Positions 1-8,934 are shown, counted from the stretch's first letter. The stretch is 38,112 nt of DNA from WJJR01 sp964440935 (GCA_964440935.1 CAYTTY010000040.1:1-38112); one strand, 5' to 3'. Numbers and translations: made by a program. The notes: generated from the letters alone by a model not told the origin.

Positions 1-15
1 GCCGGGTGGTGTGGG

Positions 16-46
16 AGGGGTCCTCAGAAATCATTCTGAGGCCCCT
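16..46. terminator. Bulged hairpin, possible terminator
   Basis: AGGGG followed by a bulged T and CCTCAGAA pairs with TTCTGAGG and CCCCT across a 4-base loop, giving a 13-bp stem. No T-tract follows on either strand, so termination is a guess. It could end a gene lying left of the window or the minus-strand sigma operon. Confidence 0.35.
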
Positions 47-67
47 ATCCCGATGCCGTCCACCACC

Positions 68-237
68 GGGTGGCCGCGATCTCTGGGGCGTGGTGTTGAA
101 AAAAACACTTCTCCCGTCGCGTAGGTCCAGATGAGAGCCGCACCTACGCGAGGTTGAAATTCCCTGTTCCGTGACATCGTGTAGTCGGAAATCGACGCAC
201 CACGTTTTCAACACGTTCCACAGATCGCCGCCACCCC
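68..237. repeat. Composite palindromic element, copy 1
   Basis: The outer arms at 68-104 and 203-237 are imperfect reverse complements. Both read GGGTGGC, then GCGATCT, then GTTGAAAA. Between them lies a smaller hairpin, CGCGTAGGT at 118-126 against ACCTACGCG at 142-150. Related elements are at 2498-2665, 26299-26612, 29443-29788 and, cut by the window end, from 37971. It fills the gap downstream of the secreted-protein gene and contains no gene. Confidence 0.75.
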
Positions 238-259
238 ACAGCGTTTTAACCTCAAGGGC

Positions 260-1309
260 CTACGATTTCCCATCGCGATCATCGAGTACCAATTCCAAGA
301 CTTCGTCAGTGTCAATGTAGCGGTCCTCGCCGTCCTGCAATGGAATTTCGATGCGCAACGCTTTCCCGGGGCTAAGCGTGATGCGTTTCTCGAATGTGCT
401 CATGATCAGGTTGCCGTCAATGGACGTCATACCCGGTTTCTTTTCGGGCTGCACACCGACGGCCAAGTGCCGTTCCATAACGAATGTGGTCGTCATTCGC
501 AAATCATCGCGGCCCCGCTCGCGAATCTGTACATCCTGAAAGCTGATTTCGGTGAAGAGAACGGTCGAATCACCGCGATGAGGTGTAAGCGGTGCTTCAA
601 GACGCACACTGGTAGCATCCTCATTACCGGGACCGATGTCCATACCGCCGCGTCTGATGATCAGCGGTTCATCGTGATCGGCACGCAGGTCTTCGATTTC
701 ATGCCGAACGCTGACATGAACGTACTCTGAATATACTTGCGCACGTTCCGTGCGTGGTGTGCCGCGCCCATCAACGCGCACACTGACAATGTACTCCTCA
801 CCGTCGTAATCTTCGCCTAAGCTGAGATCCCAAATCTCGTTGATGCGCACGGTGCGTGTGAATGACTGTTCCTCGAATGCGTATTGTTGCCGCTGTTGTG
901 AGCCGACCAATAACATCCGGTTGATGTTACCGTGCACCGCGATGCGATTCTCATCTACGGATTCGATCCGCGTCGTGAGAATCACGGCAAACTCAGGTGA
1001 TTCGGGCTGACTGCCGCGATACCAGCACGGCCAGGAACGATCGCGCAGTTGGCACGGGTCGGTGCCGCAGACTACGACCGATTGCCCACCCTCACGGAAA
1101 CAGAGGATTACCGCCGCCTCTTCATCCGACGGCATTGTCCATGACGCGTTCAATGAAGATTCATACGACAAGCTCACATGCCACAGGTCATCGGATGTGG
1201 ACACGAAGGTTGATGTATGTGTCCAGTTGACCGGACGGACATCGGCGGCATGCGCCACGGCGGACATCAAAGTTGCGGCGATGACGATTAACTGAAGGGC
1301 GCGTTTCAT
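260..1309 (-). CDS. Secreted hypothetical protein of a sigma/anti-sigma operon
   Basis: This is a 349-residue protein of unknown function. The start is the ATG at 1309 because GGAGG lies just upstream and the protein then opens with a clean signal peptide (MKRALQLIVIAATLMSAVAHA). The mature part is polar and beta-strand-like, with a few cysteines near residues 70-100 (CFREGG, VVCGTDPC, WPCWY) that could form disulfides. No family was recognised. It begins one base after the stop of the anti-sigma gene, so it is the third gene of an ECF sigma operon. A role in the envelope stress or surface function sensed by that pair is inference from position only. Confidence 0.8.
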   Translation of the reverse strand: MKRALQLIVIAATLMSAVAHAADVRPVNWTHTSTFVSTSDDLWHVSLSYESSLNASWTMPSDEEAAVILCFREGGQSVVVCGTDPCQLRDRSWPCWYRGSQPESPEFAVILTTRIESVDENRIAVHGNINRMLLVGSQQRQQYAFEEQSFTRTVRINEIWDLSLGEDYDGEEYIVSVRVDGRGTPRTERAQVYSEYVHVSVRHEIEDLRADHDEPLIIRRGGMDIGPGNEDATSVRLEAPLTPHRGDSTVLFTEISFQDVQIRERGRDDLRMTTTFVMERHLAVGVQPEKKPGMTSIDGNLIMSTFEKRITLSPGKALRIEIPLQDGEDRYIDTDEVLELVLDDRDGKS

Positions 1310-1310
1310 C

Positions 1311-1769
1311 TCATCCTCCGTTCTGAGTGGGATCATTGACTGGCGTCACCGCCGGAAGTGACTGGACTGTGTATCGTGTACGGTCTTCAGTGGTTAGGAC
1401 AATCGTCTCCGTTGCGTCGTGGGCGTCATCGAGCGCGACCCGTGTGTCTGAGTTATTGGATGTGAACGATGAGACGGTTAGAGCGCTCTGTATCAGTAGC
1501 AGTACCGCCGCCGCCCATGCCCACACGCGTGGGATTCGATAGCTATTGCGTGGTGTCGACTGTGCCATTGTTGGCGGCACGGCGATGGCCTCGGGCAGTG
1601 CTTCCTGTGGCCATTGGTGCATGCCGGTGCGCAGCATCAGTTGATCACGTCGCCACTCGCGGCAATCGTCGCAGGTCCCGAGGTGCGTGAAAAGTGTTAC
1701 CTCTTCATCGGGCTGCAATTCACCGTCAAGATCGGCGGAAATCAGTTCGCGGTATTGGTCGCACGTCAT
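1311..1769 (-). CDS. Zinc-type (zf-HC2) transmembrane anti-sigma factor
   Basis: This 152-residue protein has an N-terminal anti-sigma zinc-finger region: Cys3 and then HLGTCDDC, the HxxxCxxC signature of ZAS/zf-HC2 domains. These domains bind and hold an ECF sigma factor in the cytoplasm. A hydrophobic segment around residues 80-103 (VWAWAAAVLLLIQSALTV) is the likely single membrane anchor, with a short C-terminal extracytoplasmic tail. The start lies 6 bases after the stop of the ECF sigma gene, and its GGGAG ribosome site is inside the sigma gene's last codons, so the two are translationally close. The signal sensed is not visible. Confidence 0.9.
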   Translation of the reverse strand: MTCDQYRELISADLDGELQPDEEVTLFTHLGTCDDCREWRRDQLMLRTGMHQWPQEALPEAIAVPPTMAQSTPRNSYRIPRVWAWAAAVLLLIQSALTVSSFTSNNSDTRVALDDAHDATETIVLTTEDRTRYTVQSLPAVTPVNDPTQNGG

Positions 1770-1775
1770 ATCGCA

Positions 1776-2267
1776 TCACTCCCATCGTTTGTGGAATTCG
1801 GTGCGCAACCGTTCGCGGGCACGGTACAATGCGCTACGCACACTCTCGACCGTTTGGCCGGTCAGTTCGGATATCTCGGCATAACTCAAGCCGGAATGCT
1901 CCCGCCACAGGAGCAATTGGCGGTCCTTGTCATCCAATGCGGAAAACGCGCGCGAGAGGCACTGCCGGGTGGTTGCGGCCGATCCGGAATCGTTCGACAC
2001 CGACACAGCCACCGTCTCGTGGCGTGCCTGACGGCGTTTGTCGCTGCGAACGCGGTTGGCGGCCAACCGTCCGGCGATCGTCCACAGCCAGCCGCCCACC
2101 CGTTCGCAGTCGTGCAACTGCTCCCGCTTATCCCATGCTGTCGCAAAGACTTCGGCGGTCAGATCCGATGCATCATCAGGGTCCCACGCCAATCGCCGGA
2201 AATGATTGAATATCCGTGGCGCCCACACCCGGTAAATCGCTGAAAAGTCGTCGCCGAAACCCGTCAT
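1776..2267 (-). CDS. ECF-family RNA polymerase sigma-70 factor
   Basis: This 163-residue protein has the two-domain size and layout of extracytoplasmic-function sigma factors. Region 2 spans about residues 10-75: DPDDASDLTAEVFATAWDKR for core binding, then WLWTIAGRLAANRVRSDKRR for -10 recognition. Region 4 at 105-158 carries a helix-turn-helix (GLSYAEISELTGQTVESVRS) for the -35 box. It heads an operon with an anti-sigma factor and a secreted protein, the usual arrangement in which the sigma is released on an envelope signal and often activates its own promoter. Its regulon cannot be told from the sequence. Confidence 0.95.
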   Translation of the reverse strand: MTGFGDDFSAIYRVWAPRIFNHFRRLAWDPDDASDLTAEVFATAWDKREQLHDCERVGGWLWTIAGRLAANRVRSDKRRQARHETVAVSVSNDSGSAATTRQCLSRAFSALDDKDRQLLLWREHSGLSYAEISELTGQTVESVRSALYRARERLRTEFHKRWE

Positions 2268-2348
2268 CTCACTGTCTTAGACACCATGAGACAGGGGAAA
2301 GTGTCAGGAATTCTGAGATGTGAGATTCAACGCCCAAAGGGGGGGTAT

Positions 2349-2479
2349 TAGAGCGATTGTTATGAATATTGTCCAATTGGACAACGATTGTAGCACGGGC
2401 GTCTCGCCCGTGCGGCAGGGCCGAGACACCCATGCTACGGTCTCTTGAATGGGAAAGTCTTTCTGACTTCGCAAAAGTA
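2349..2479. mobile_element. MITE-like element, copy A (diverged)
   Basis: It begins TA-GAGCGATTGT and ends near TCTTTCTGACTTCGC, an imperfect match to the terminal inverted repeat of the family (GAGCGRTTGTCAGAA). Inside, GTAGCACGGGCGTCTCG near 2390 pairs with CGAGACACCCATGCTAC near 2421, a second nested palindrome, and CACGGGCG pairs with CGCCCGTG. The right end is eroded and no clean right-hand TA can be assigned. It carries no coding capacity, so any transposition would have needed a transposase supplied in trans. Confidence 0.6.
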
Positions 2480-2497
2480 GGTGCTGTTTTGGACACT

Positions 2498-2665
2498 GGG
2501 TGGCCGCGATCTCTGGGGTCTGTTAAAAAGTCGTGTGTTAACTCCGGACCAGATAATGTAAGTGAATGAGAAAGTCATAACCTCGCGTAGGTGCGGCTCT
2601 TAGCCGCACCTACGCGATGCACCCATGGGTCTTGCAACAACCCCCTCTGATCGCAGTCCCGCATA
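2498..2665. repeat. Composite palindromic element, copy 2
   Basis: The left arm starts GGGTGGCCGCGATCTCTGGG, as in copy 1. The right arm around 2630-2665 is diverged (TTGCAACA...CTGATCGC) but still partly complementary. The centre is a perfect 16-bp hairpin with a 3-base loop: arms 2583-2598 and 2602-2617, TCGCGTAGGTGCGGCT and its complement. This is the intact form of the hairpin that other copies carry interrupted by a MITE. Confidence 0.7.
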
Positions 2666-2914
2666 ACGGGACAAACAAAGTCTGTAGGATTCGAACCAAT
2701 CGTATCCTTCGTATCGGGGGTGACTCCTCAATCGGTTCTGTCTGTAGTTCGCCCTAGGCGAACCGCGATCACAGATCGCGGCCACCCACTGCCCCCAGAT
2801 CCTGCACGATCTGTTAACGCAGCAAAGACACTGGATCCCCGCGTTCGAGGGGATGACAGATTGAGGTTTCGACCATCGCCAACTCGCGTTCGCGGGGAGG
2901 ACCATGTGAAGGCA
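2666..2914. other. Noncoding stretch with small palindromes
   Basis: No convincing gene was found. It holds several short inverted repeats: TCGCC-cta-GGCGA, CGCGATC-aca-GATCGCG, and ATCCCC (2835-2840) with GGGGAT (2849-2854). The last belongs to the GGATCCCCGCG...GGGGATGACA type of dispersed repeat seen in many bacterial genomes. The region lies just past the stop of the alcohol dehydrogenase gene. Confidence 0.45.
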
Positions 2915-3928
2915 CTACACCACCGCCACCCCGCGAAACCGCACTTCATTCCGCATCATCTTATTATAGCCGTCTTGGACCTTCTCTAATGGGAACTCCT
3001 CGACCATCGCGCGGCAGCCGGTGAGTTTGCAGAAGTTCATCGTGTCTTCCCAGTCGACGGCACTGCCGCTGGCCCAGCCTTTGATCGACTTGCGGCCGCG
3101 GATCAATGCGGGAAGCATTACTTCGGTCTGGCCGCCGGTGCCGGCGAGGACAATCAGGCGTCCGTTGGGGCCGAGGCCGCCAAGCAAGTCGCCCACACCT
3201 TCGCCGACCGGTGCGGTAGAGACAATCACATCGGCGCCTCCGAGCTTCGCCAGCTCATCGACTGGATTTGCGTTATTGGTCGGAATGAAGATGTCGGCAC
3301 CCAGTTTCTGCGCCAGGTCAGCCTTATCGCTTGAACTGGAGAGAGCAATCGTGCGGAATCCCATCTTATCACAGAATTGAATGGTGAGATGTCCCAGTCC
3401 ACCAATCCCATGTATGGCCACCGTGTCACCGCCGGCCGCGCCGCTATTGCGCAACGCATTGAACACCGTGATGCCCGCGCAAAGAAGTGGCGCGGCTTCG
3501 ACCGCACTCATGCCCTCGGGAACCGGCGCAGCGGCCTCCTGTGGCGTAACCATATACTCGGCGTACCCACCGTCATGTGTGATGCCGGTTGTCCCCGCAT
3601 GCTGGCAGTTGATGAAGTCACCGCGTTTGCACGGATTGCAGAAGAAGCAGTACCCGCCCTGCCATCCGACGCCGACCCGCTGGCCGGTCTGCCAGATGTT
3701 GACGCCATCACCAAGCTTATCGACAATGCCAACCGCTTCATGTCCGGGCACACGCGGGAAACTGACCGCCGGATGGAGGCCATCCTTCACATACCGGTCG
3801 CTGTAGCAAATGCCGCACGCTTCGACCTTCACGCGAATCTGTCCCGGTCCCGGCTCGGGGATGGGCCGTTCGACCAGTTCATAGTCACCACCGGCTTTGG
3901 AAATCTGCATGGCGCGCATTGTTGGCAT
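2915..3928 (-). CDS. Zinc-dependent alcohol dehydrogenase (MDR family)
   Basis: This 337-residue medium-chain dehydrogenase/reductase oxidises alcohols or reduces aldehydes with NAD(P). The ATG at 3928 is chosen because AGGAGGT lies just upstream; longer readings add an unlikely leader. The catalytic-zinc ligands are in ACGICYSD and in GHEAVG near residue 62. The structural-zinc lobe has four cysteines (CFFCNPCKRGDFINC). The Rossmann fold has GIGGLGH near residue 170. It most resembles AdhP-type bacterial enzymes, but the substrate cannot be fixed. It is a single gene, divergent from the lipoprotein gene at 4153. Confidence 0.93.
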   Translation of the reverse strand: MPTMRAMQISKAGGDYELVERPIPEPGPGQIRVKVEACGICYSDRYVKDGLHPAVSFPRVPGHEAVGIVDKLGDGVNIWQTGQRVGVGWQGGYCFFCNPCKRGDFINCQHAGTTGITHDGGYAEYMVTPQEAAAPVPEGMSAVEAAPLLCAGITVFNALRNSGAAGGDTVAIHGIGGLGHLTIQFCDKMGFRTIALSSSSDKADLAQKLGADIFIPTNNANPVDELAKLGGADVIVSTAPVGEGVGDLLGGLGPNGRLIVLAGTGGQTEVMLPALIRGRKSIKGWASGSAVDWEDTMNFCKLTGCRAMVEEFPLEKVQDGYNKMMRNEVRFRGVAVV

Positions 3929-4152
3929 GGGGACCTCCTGGGATTGTTCGTGAAATCGTGGAAAGCAAATATAATGGATTGTTCGCGCGAGATCAGCCCC
4001 TTGTGAAAGCAGTTGGAGGGGCGTGATCAGTTGGTTAGACGAGGGCTGGTATGAGGGGGGAAACGAACGCAATGCGCAAGCCTACTTCCATCTTGCCGAT
4101 CATTCCACTAAACGGTATGAATACGAAAGCGCATCGAAGAGGAGGAGGAGCC

Positions 4153-4446
4153 ATGAAACGCAGATTGTGTGGCTGGGCATTGGCGGCGTTCTTGTTCATC
4201 CTGAGTGCCGGCTGCGCCGGAACCGTATATGTCGACAAAGCACCGCCGCCACCGAAGCAGGAAGCCAAGCCGGCCAAACCCGGGCCGAAAGCCGTCTGGA
4301 TGAGCGGCCACTGGGAGTGGAAGGGCGGACGATACGTGTGGAAATCCGGCCACTGGGTACGCAACGCCAAAGGCAAAACGTGGGTCGCTGGCCATTGGGA
4401 TAAGCGCGGTAAACGGTACGTGTGGGTGAAAGGACATTGGAAGTAG
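4153..4446 (+). CDS. Small lipoprotein with WxxGHW repeats
   Basis: This 97-residue protein is predicted to be anchored in the membrane by an N-terminal lipid. The start at 4153 follows a purine-rich GGAGGAGGAG site and gives a short positive leader, a hydrophobic stretch and the lipobox SAGC. After a Pro/Lys-rich linker come four related units (VWMSGHWEW, VWKSGHWVR, TWVAGHWDK, VWVKGHWK), the YxWxxGxW-type repeat of small periplasmic or surface lipoproteins whose function is unknown. The following hydrolase gene starts at the last base of its stop codon, so they are probably cotranscribed. Confidence 0.8.
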   Translation: MKRRLCGWALAAFLFILSAGCAGTVYVDKAPPPPKQEAKPAKPGPKAVWMSGHWEWKGGRYVWKSGHWVRNAKGKTWVAGHWDKRGKRYVWVKGHWK

Positions 4447-5453
4447 TGATCGTTTCGACAAATACGAGATGTCTAGCACTGGCGCTGAGTTTGGTCTTAA
4501 CATGCCTGCTCGGCGCCAGTGTCGTTTCGGCACAGTCGGTCGACCGGGATTACATCCCGGTCGAGGGTCTGTTACGCATCGGCCCCGAACCGAAACGGCG
4601 AATTCCGCTCGTTGATAAGGGACATACATTCATCCTGCCCGAACAGCCGCCCGTACGCGGAGTCATTGTGTTTCTTGATCGTATGCCGCTGGATCCGACA
4701 CCCTGGCTCGCCGACAGCACATCCTTGGAGGCCATGGCGATCGAACAGGGTTTGGCCGTTCTGCGCCTGACCACCGGCAATCCGCTCGACTTCTTCTTCA
4801 CCGACTCGATCGTTCACGATGTGGCCTTACGCATTCAATCAGTCTTGCAGACCTACCATTTGCGCGATGTACCGCTCTGTCATGTGGGGTTGTCGCTCGC
4901 CGGAACACGATCCCTCCGTTTGGCAGAGTATCTAATGGCACACGAAGAAGAGTTCTGGTTGCGTACCGCCGCTGTGGCGGTGGTTGATGCACCGCTGGAT
5001 ATGATTCGTTTCTGGTACGCGGAAAAGCGCGCGGCTGACATCGCGTTTCATCCCGCCGCCGCCGATGAGGGGCGTTGGGTGACGTATCTATTGGAAACCA
5101 ACTTAGGCGGAACACCCGAGACCGCGCGCGATCAATACATCGCGTATTCACCCTACACCTATGGCGAACCGAATGGGGGAAATGCACAGCATCTGAAGAG
5201 CACTGCTATCCGCGCCTACCACGAGCCCGACGTCAACTGGTGGATCGACAACCGTCGCAAAGACTACTACAGCATGAATTCGATTGACCTGGCAGCGTTG
5301 ATCAATGAACTGAAGCTGATGGGCAATGAACGCGCCGCATTGATCACGACACACAATCAACGCGACGGCTACGAGGAAGGATCATCACCGCACACGTGGA
5401 CGATTGTCGATCAGGCGGAGTTGATTGAATGGTTTGTAGAGCACATCGAATGA
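4446..5453 (+). CDS. Secreted alpha/beta-hydrolase-like protein
   Basis: This is an exported protein of about 335 residues with a clear signal peptide (LALALSLVLTCLLGASVVSA followed by Q). The segment VPLCHVGLSLAGTRS has the GxSxxG-like nucleophile elbow of alpha/beta hydrolases. A downstream Asp (VVDAPLD) and a C-terminal His (SSPHTW) are plausible triad members. The substrate is unknown; an esterase or peptidase-like activity is the best guess. The start is uncertain: GTG at 4446 overlaps the upstream stop and has AGGA 11 bases before it, while an in-frame GTG at 4422 has no clear ribosome site. Confidence 0.7.
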   Translation: MIVSTNTRCLALALSLVLTCLLGASVVSAQSVDRDYIPVEGLLRIGPEPKRRIPLVDKGHTFILPEQPPVRGVIVFLDRMPLDPTPWLADSTSLEAMAIEQGLAVLRLTTGNPLDFFFTDSIVHDVALRIQSVLQTYHLRDVPLCHVGLSLAGTRSLRLAEYLMAHEEEFWLRTAAVAVVDAPLDMIRFWYAEKRAADIAFHPAAADEGRWVTYLLETNLGGTPETARDQYIAYSPYTYGEPNGGNAQHLKSTAIRAYHEPDVNWWIDNRRKDYYSMNSIDLAALINELKLMGNERAALITTHNQRDGYEEGSSPHTWTIVDQAELIEWFVEHIE

Positions 5454-5461
5454 ACAATGGA

Positions 5462-5485
5462 TGGGGCGTTCTCGGGAACACCCCA
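5462..5485. terminator. Hairpin between convergent genes
   Basis: TGGGG-C-GTTC pairs with GAAC-A-CCCCA around a 4-base loop, with one mismatch. It sits in the 49-base gap between the hydrolase gene (plus) and the beta-barrel gene (minus), where a bidirectional terminator is expected. There is no strong T-tract. Confidence 0.5.
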
Positions 5486-5502
5486 CCCGTTATCACTGTC
5501 CA

Positions 5503-6834
5503 TTACAAATTGAACTCCACACCCACCGTCGGAATCACATCCGAGCGTAAGCCGCCATTGTTGATCGGGAAGATCAGATTGGCCAACAGCAGCACATTCG
5601 GCTGCGGCGTGTACTTGATTCCGAATGATGTATTGATAATGTGATCGGCGCTGTACGACGGGATCGACGTTGACGGGATGACGTAGGTGGCATTCCCCGC
5701 CGAACCATCCGGACCGATATGAACCGGTTCGGGAAACTGTAACTCGGCAATTTCTGCCCCGACTTCATAAGCGCCAATCCACTCGCCGGCAATGGTTAGT
5801 TTGTCGCCCAGTTTCTGATCGTAGCCGAATGTCAGTTCAACTTCGTCGCGATCAAGATCACTGGTGCGAATGGTATAGGCCAGATTGGCGTGCGGATTAA
5901 ATCCGTTGTACGAACCCGACACGATTGCTCCCAGCTTGATGCTGGCGTCGCCAGTACCGAGGAACTTCTCTTCGTCACCGGTCGGCAGGCGCGCCTCGAT
6001 TAATCCCGCCACATCGGCATTGGTCCCTTGCAGCAGATGCGCCTTGGCACGGACGGCGATATCGCCCAGACCGGTGGCAGTCTCGTCGACGTCGGGTACG
6101 GCGATATTGAGTGTGGGGTTGGTTTCGGATCCGCCGAAGTAGTGGTCCGCTTCCCCGTTCTTGGAATATGTGTAACTGTTCATCTGTGCCCAGGGTGACG
6201 CTGTCATCGACACATTGACTACCGGGATAGCCACACCAACGTCGATGCGGTCGGTAATTCCGTAGGTTGCATACGTGGCGAACACTACAGCATCCAAATC
6301 GAGATTCATGTCCAACGCAATGTAGTCGTATTCAAAATCCAGATCTCCCAAGCCGGGGCCAGCCACGTCTTGGTGAAACATGTTGACCGTAATGTCCTCC
6401 GTATTGACGCCACGGACGCTGGAGAGACTGAGATACGAGACGTTGGCGCCGATGTTCAGCTTCGAGCGGCCGAGCGTCTTCGCGCGTTCAGCGAATATCG
6501 GGCCGGCACTCGTCCTGACCGGTACCGGCACTCCACTGGAAAAGTCGAAGGTCAGGCCGGTGGCCGTCGAGCTGATGGGAAAGGTCGACACGTTGGTGCC
6601 GATGAAATTACTCAGCGCATCGATGGTCCTTTGGCTCGATGCCACCCGCGACGGCAGATAGTGGTTGGCGTGATTTCCGGGCGACAGTTCGAGGGCATCC
6701 TCCAACACGTAATCGAAAATGTAATCGAGTCCGTCAGCCGGACCGTCGGCGAACACTGTTCCGGGCACGACTGATATTGCGATGACCATTCCAAGAAACA
6801 CTGAGCACAACACAGAGCGCGTTACAACGTTCAT
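5503..6834 (-). CDS. Outer-membrane beta-barrel protein (Phenol_MetA_deg-like)
   Basis: This 443-residue protein starts at the ATG at 6834, preceded by GGGAGG, and opens with a signal peptide ending near VVPGTVFADG. The mature part is a series of amphipathic strands and ends in F-N-L, as outer-membrane barrels do. The segment ARLPTGDEEKFLGTGD and the surrounding strands resemble the putative outer-membrane channel family found near phenol-degradation genes (PF13557), whose role is poorly known. It lies 23 bases downstream of the Ser/Thr kinase gene in the same direction, so the two are likely an operon. What passes through it, if anything, is unknown. Confidence 0.8.
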   Translation of the reverse strand: MNVVTRSVLCSVFLGMVIAISVVPGTVFADGPADGLDYIFDYVLEDALELSPGNHANHYLPSRVASSQRTIDALSNFIGTNVSTFPISSTATGLTFDFSSGVPVPVRTSAGPIFAERAKTLGRSKLNIGANVSYLSLSSVRGVNTEDITVNMFHQDVAGPGLGDLDFEYDYIALDMNLDLDAVVFATYATYGITDRIDVGVAIPVVNVSMTASPWAQMNSYTYSKNGEADHYFGGSETNPTLNIAVPDVDETATGLGDIAVRAKAHLLQGTNADVAGLIEARLPTGDEEKFLGTGDASIKLGAIVSGSYNGFNPHANLAYTIRTSDLDRDEVELTFGYDQKLGDKLTIAGEWIGAYEVGAEIAELQFPEPVHIGPDGSAGNATYVIPSTSIPSYSADHIINTSFGIKYTPQPNVLLLANLIFPINNGGLRSDVIPTVGVEFNL

Positions 6835-6857
6835 TGCGAATAACCCTCCCAGATGGC

Positions 6858-8591
6858 CTATCGTTGGGCCACCACGTCGGTGATCTCCCACGACGCTCCC
6901 GCGTCTCGGAGTCTCATTGTGTAGTTTAGACTTTGATTTCGTTGACCGGAAAAATCGCGATACGCCATTGCGACGCGAACCATCGCTTCGGCTGTCCCGT
7001 CGTTGATCGCCAGACGGCTGACGTTTGGCGTGACATCGAGGTCCTTTGCATTCGACATGAATGTCTTCCAATTGTCGGCCACGTTGTCGGGCATGGTGGG
7101 GAAGGATGAGCGCAATCCCTCGATCTGCTGGCGTTCCACCGCGCGCCAGAACGATTCGATCGCGGCCAGCGCTCGCGTCGAGTCGTCACGTCGCGCCGCG
7201 TCCAATTCCTCCGGCGTCGGACCCGCATCGACCGGTTCGTCAATCGATGCCGTCTCTTCGCCGACGTCGTCTTCCGGTTGCTCATCGGGAACAATGGCAT
7301 TCGCCTGACGGATCGAATCGTCAATGCGTTGTTGTTCGCGTTGGTGTTCGGCTTCCAGCATCGCCGATGACAGCCGATTGAGGCTGTCCTGCAATGCCTG
7401 GGTGCGCTTTTCAGATTCGAGTGCGGCGAGAATCGAGGAGCTGTCAATCGGTGTTGGTTCCGCATCATCAACGCCCTCAGTCGGTATTGTGTCCGGCGTC
7501 GCTGCGATTGTTGTTGTATCGGGTGGCAGCGTCTGCACCAGCTCCGGTTGCTTGCTTGTCGCTGATGTGGACGGTTGTGTCGGCTTCGATTCACGCAACG
7601 ACTGCAGCAGATGCCAACCAACGGCGCCATTGATTGCCACTAAAACTGCCACGCCGATCCAGATAGCGGTTTTGCGACCCTTGCGCGGCGTTGGTGTGGG
7701 CCCGGTGTTGCCACTACGCAGATCATCGGCAAGCTGCTCCAGGTCGCGCCGCACTTCAGTCATCGACTGATAGCGCTTGTCGACCTTTTTCTCGAGCAAC
7801 CGGTCAATGATGCGCTGCAATCCGGTCAAAGCATCGGGACGATACTCGGCCAGCGGGGGAGGAGGATCGTTGACAATCGCCGTCAGTGTGGCCGCGTCGA
7901 AAGCGCGTTTGAACGGCAATCGGCGCGTGGTCAAATGATAGAGGACAATGCCAAACGAAAAGATATCCGATCGAAGATCGGCGTCTTTCCCCTGCGCCTG
8001 CTCGGGGGACATGTATGACACGGTTCCCAATGTCGACCCGACCATCGTGAGGTCGGGATCGGTCGATCGTTTGGCCAAACCGAAATCGAGAATGCGCACC
8101 CGTCCGTTGCGGTCGAGCACGATGTTGGCTGGTTTGACATCGCGATGCACAATACCAAGACTGTGTGCCGCCTCCAAGCCGGAGGCGATGCCGAGGCCGA
8201 TGCGAACAATGTCATCGTAGCTGACCAGATTCTCGCGGATCACATCGCGCAGCGACCGCCCTTCGACATACTCCATGACGCAGTAAGCGCGGTTCTGATA
8301 CTCGGAGACTTCGTAGATGTGCACGATGTTTTCGTGATTGAGGGCGGCGACGGCCTGCACTTCACGCATGAAACGGGCGCGCTGATTGGGATCGGCGGCA
8401 ATCTGGGGCGAGACAAACTTGATCGCCACCCGCCGGTTCAACCGGGTATCGTCGGCCAGATAGACCTCGCCCATTCCGCCGACACCGATGTTTTCGACGA
8501 TCTTATAGTGAGAGACAATCGTGCCCGTTGTGAACGACGGTCGCCGTTCTTCGGACGACTCTCTGTGGCCACCGGAGCTGTCAACGTCCAT
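6858..8591 (-). CDS. Membrane-anchored Ser/Thr protein kinase (Pkn type)
   Basis: This 577-residue Hanks-type kinase has its kinase domain at about residues 20-285. Visible motifs are the GVGGMGEVY glycine loop, AIKFVSP with the ATP-binding Lys, HRDVKPANIVLD catalytic loop, DFGLAKR magnesium site and SPEQAQGK. A single membrane helix follows near residues 310-330 (AIWIGVAVLVAINGAVGW). The C-terminal part has a Ser/Thr/Gln-rich and helical linker. It ends in a roughly 110-residue domain (ESFWRAVERQQIEGL... to the end) that looks like an NTF2/SnoaL fold, possibly a periplasmic sensor. The ATG at 8591 is preferred over an in-frame TTG at 8609. It is followed by the barrel protein gene. Confidence 0.93.
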   Translation of the reverse strand: MDVDSSGGHRESSEERRPSFTTGTIVSHYKIVENIGVGGMGEVYLADDTRLNRRVAIKFVSPQIAADPNQRARFMREVQAVAALNHENIVHIYEVSEYQNRAYCVMEYVEGRSLRDVIRENLVSYDDIVRIGLGIASGLEAAHSLGIVHRDVKPANIVLDRNGRVRILDFGLAKRSTDPDLTMVGSTLGTVSYMSPEQAQGKDADLRSDIFSFGIVLYHLTTRRLPFKRAFDAATLTAIVNDPPPPLAEYRPDALTGLQRIIDRLLEKKVDKRYQSMTEVRRDLEQLADDLRSGNTGPTPTPRKGRKTAIWIGVAVLVAINGAVGWHLLQSLRESKPTQPSTSATSKQPELVQTLPPDTTTIAATPDTIPTEGVDDAEPTPIDSSSILAALESEKRTQALQDSLNRLSSAMLEAEHQREQQRIDDSIRQANAIVPDEQPEDDVGEETASIDEPVDAGPTPEELDAARRDDSTRALAAIESFWRAVERQQIEGLRSSFPTMPDNVADNWKTFMSNAKDLDVTPNVSRLAINDGTAEAMVRVAMAYRDFSGQRNQSLNYTMRLRDAGASWEITDVVAQR

Positions 8592-8934
8592 ACTGCAAAC
8601 TCTCTTCAATCAGCGACATGCCGTCTGGACCGGACCCGTTCAAACTGGGAGCCGAATCCGGCTGAATGTCTGTTCTTCTGTTCAACGGCGTCGCGGCAAC
8701 CTCTCCGATCACAGTTGAACTGCTCATGGTACGATGCCCGGCGCATCAGTCAAACGGAAATCATGAGAGAATCCGTCTTATTATGCAAAATTGAATAACT
8801 TCCGGCTTTGTGAAACTCTTCTCTTAAGCGGGAGTGAAACCATCCTGATCCAATCGGCGTATTGGAGTATAGGTATAGGTCGCGGCTGGTTCCGACGATT
8901 CGGTTGCGGTTGGGCCTCACACAGGAGGGGTATC
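8592..8934. other. Divergent intergenic region
   Basis: This 343-base gap lies between the minus-strand kinase and the plus-strand small secreted protein and must carry both promoters. A short direct repeat (TATAGG TATAGG, around 8870) lies about 60 bases before the secreted-protein start and could include a -10 box. No -35 partner is convincing, and no RNA gene was seen. Confidence 0.35.

Noticed and set aside
2277..2306. Minus-strand TGACAC...GTCTAA as a possible ECF promoter for the sigma gene.
   Set aside because: The boxes are about 18 bases apart, but the transcript would begin only a few bases before the ATG. No second copy was found to support a consensus.
2349..2479. Short spaced palindromes considered as a CRISPR array.
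   Set aside because: The repeats are inverted and dispersed, spacers are not regular, and no cas gene is present.
2685..2712. GGTTCGAATCC on the minus strand, like a tRNA T-loop.
   Set aside because: The flanking stem has mismatches and no acceptor, anticodon or D arm can be folded around it.
2600..2905. A 101-codon minus-strand frame reading through the repeat region.
   Set aside because: It lies across palindromic repeats, has no ribosome site or recognisable domain, and its VIPSNAGIQ segment is the usual translation of a dispersed GGATCCCCGC-type repeat.
3970..3975. Perfect TATAAT on the plus strand upstream of the lipoprotein gene.
   Set aside because: It lies in the leader of the divergent dehydrogenase gene, about 180 bases from the lipoprotein start, and has no -35 box at proper distance.
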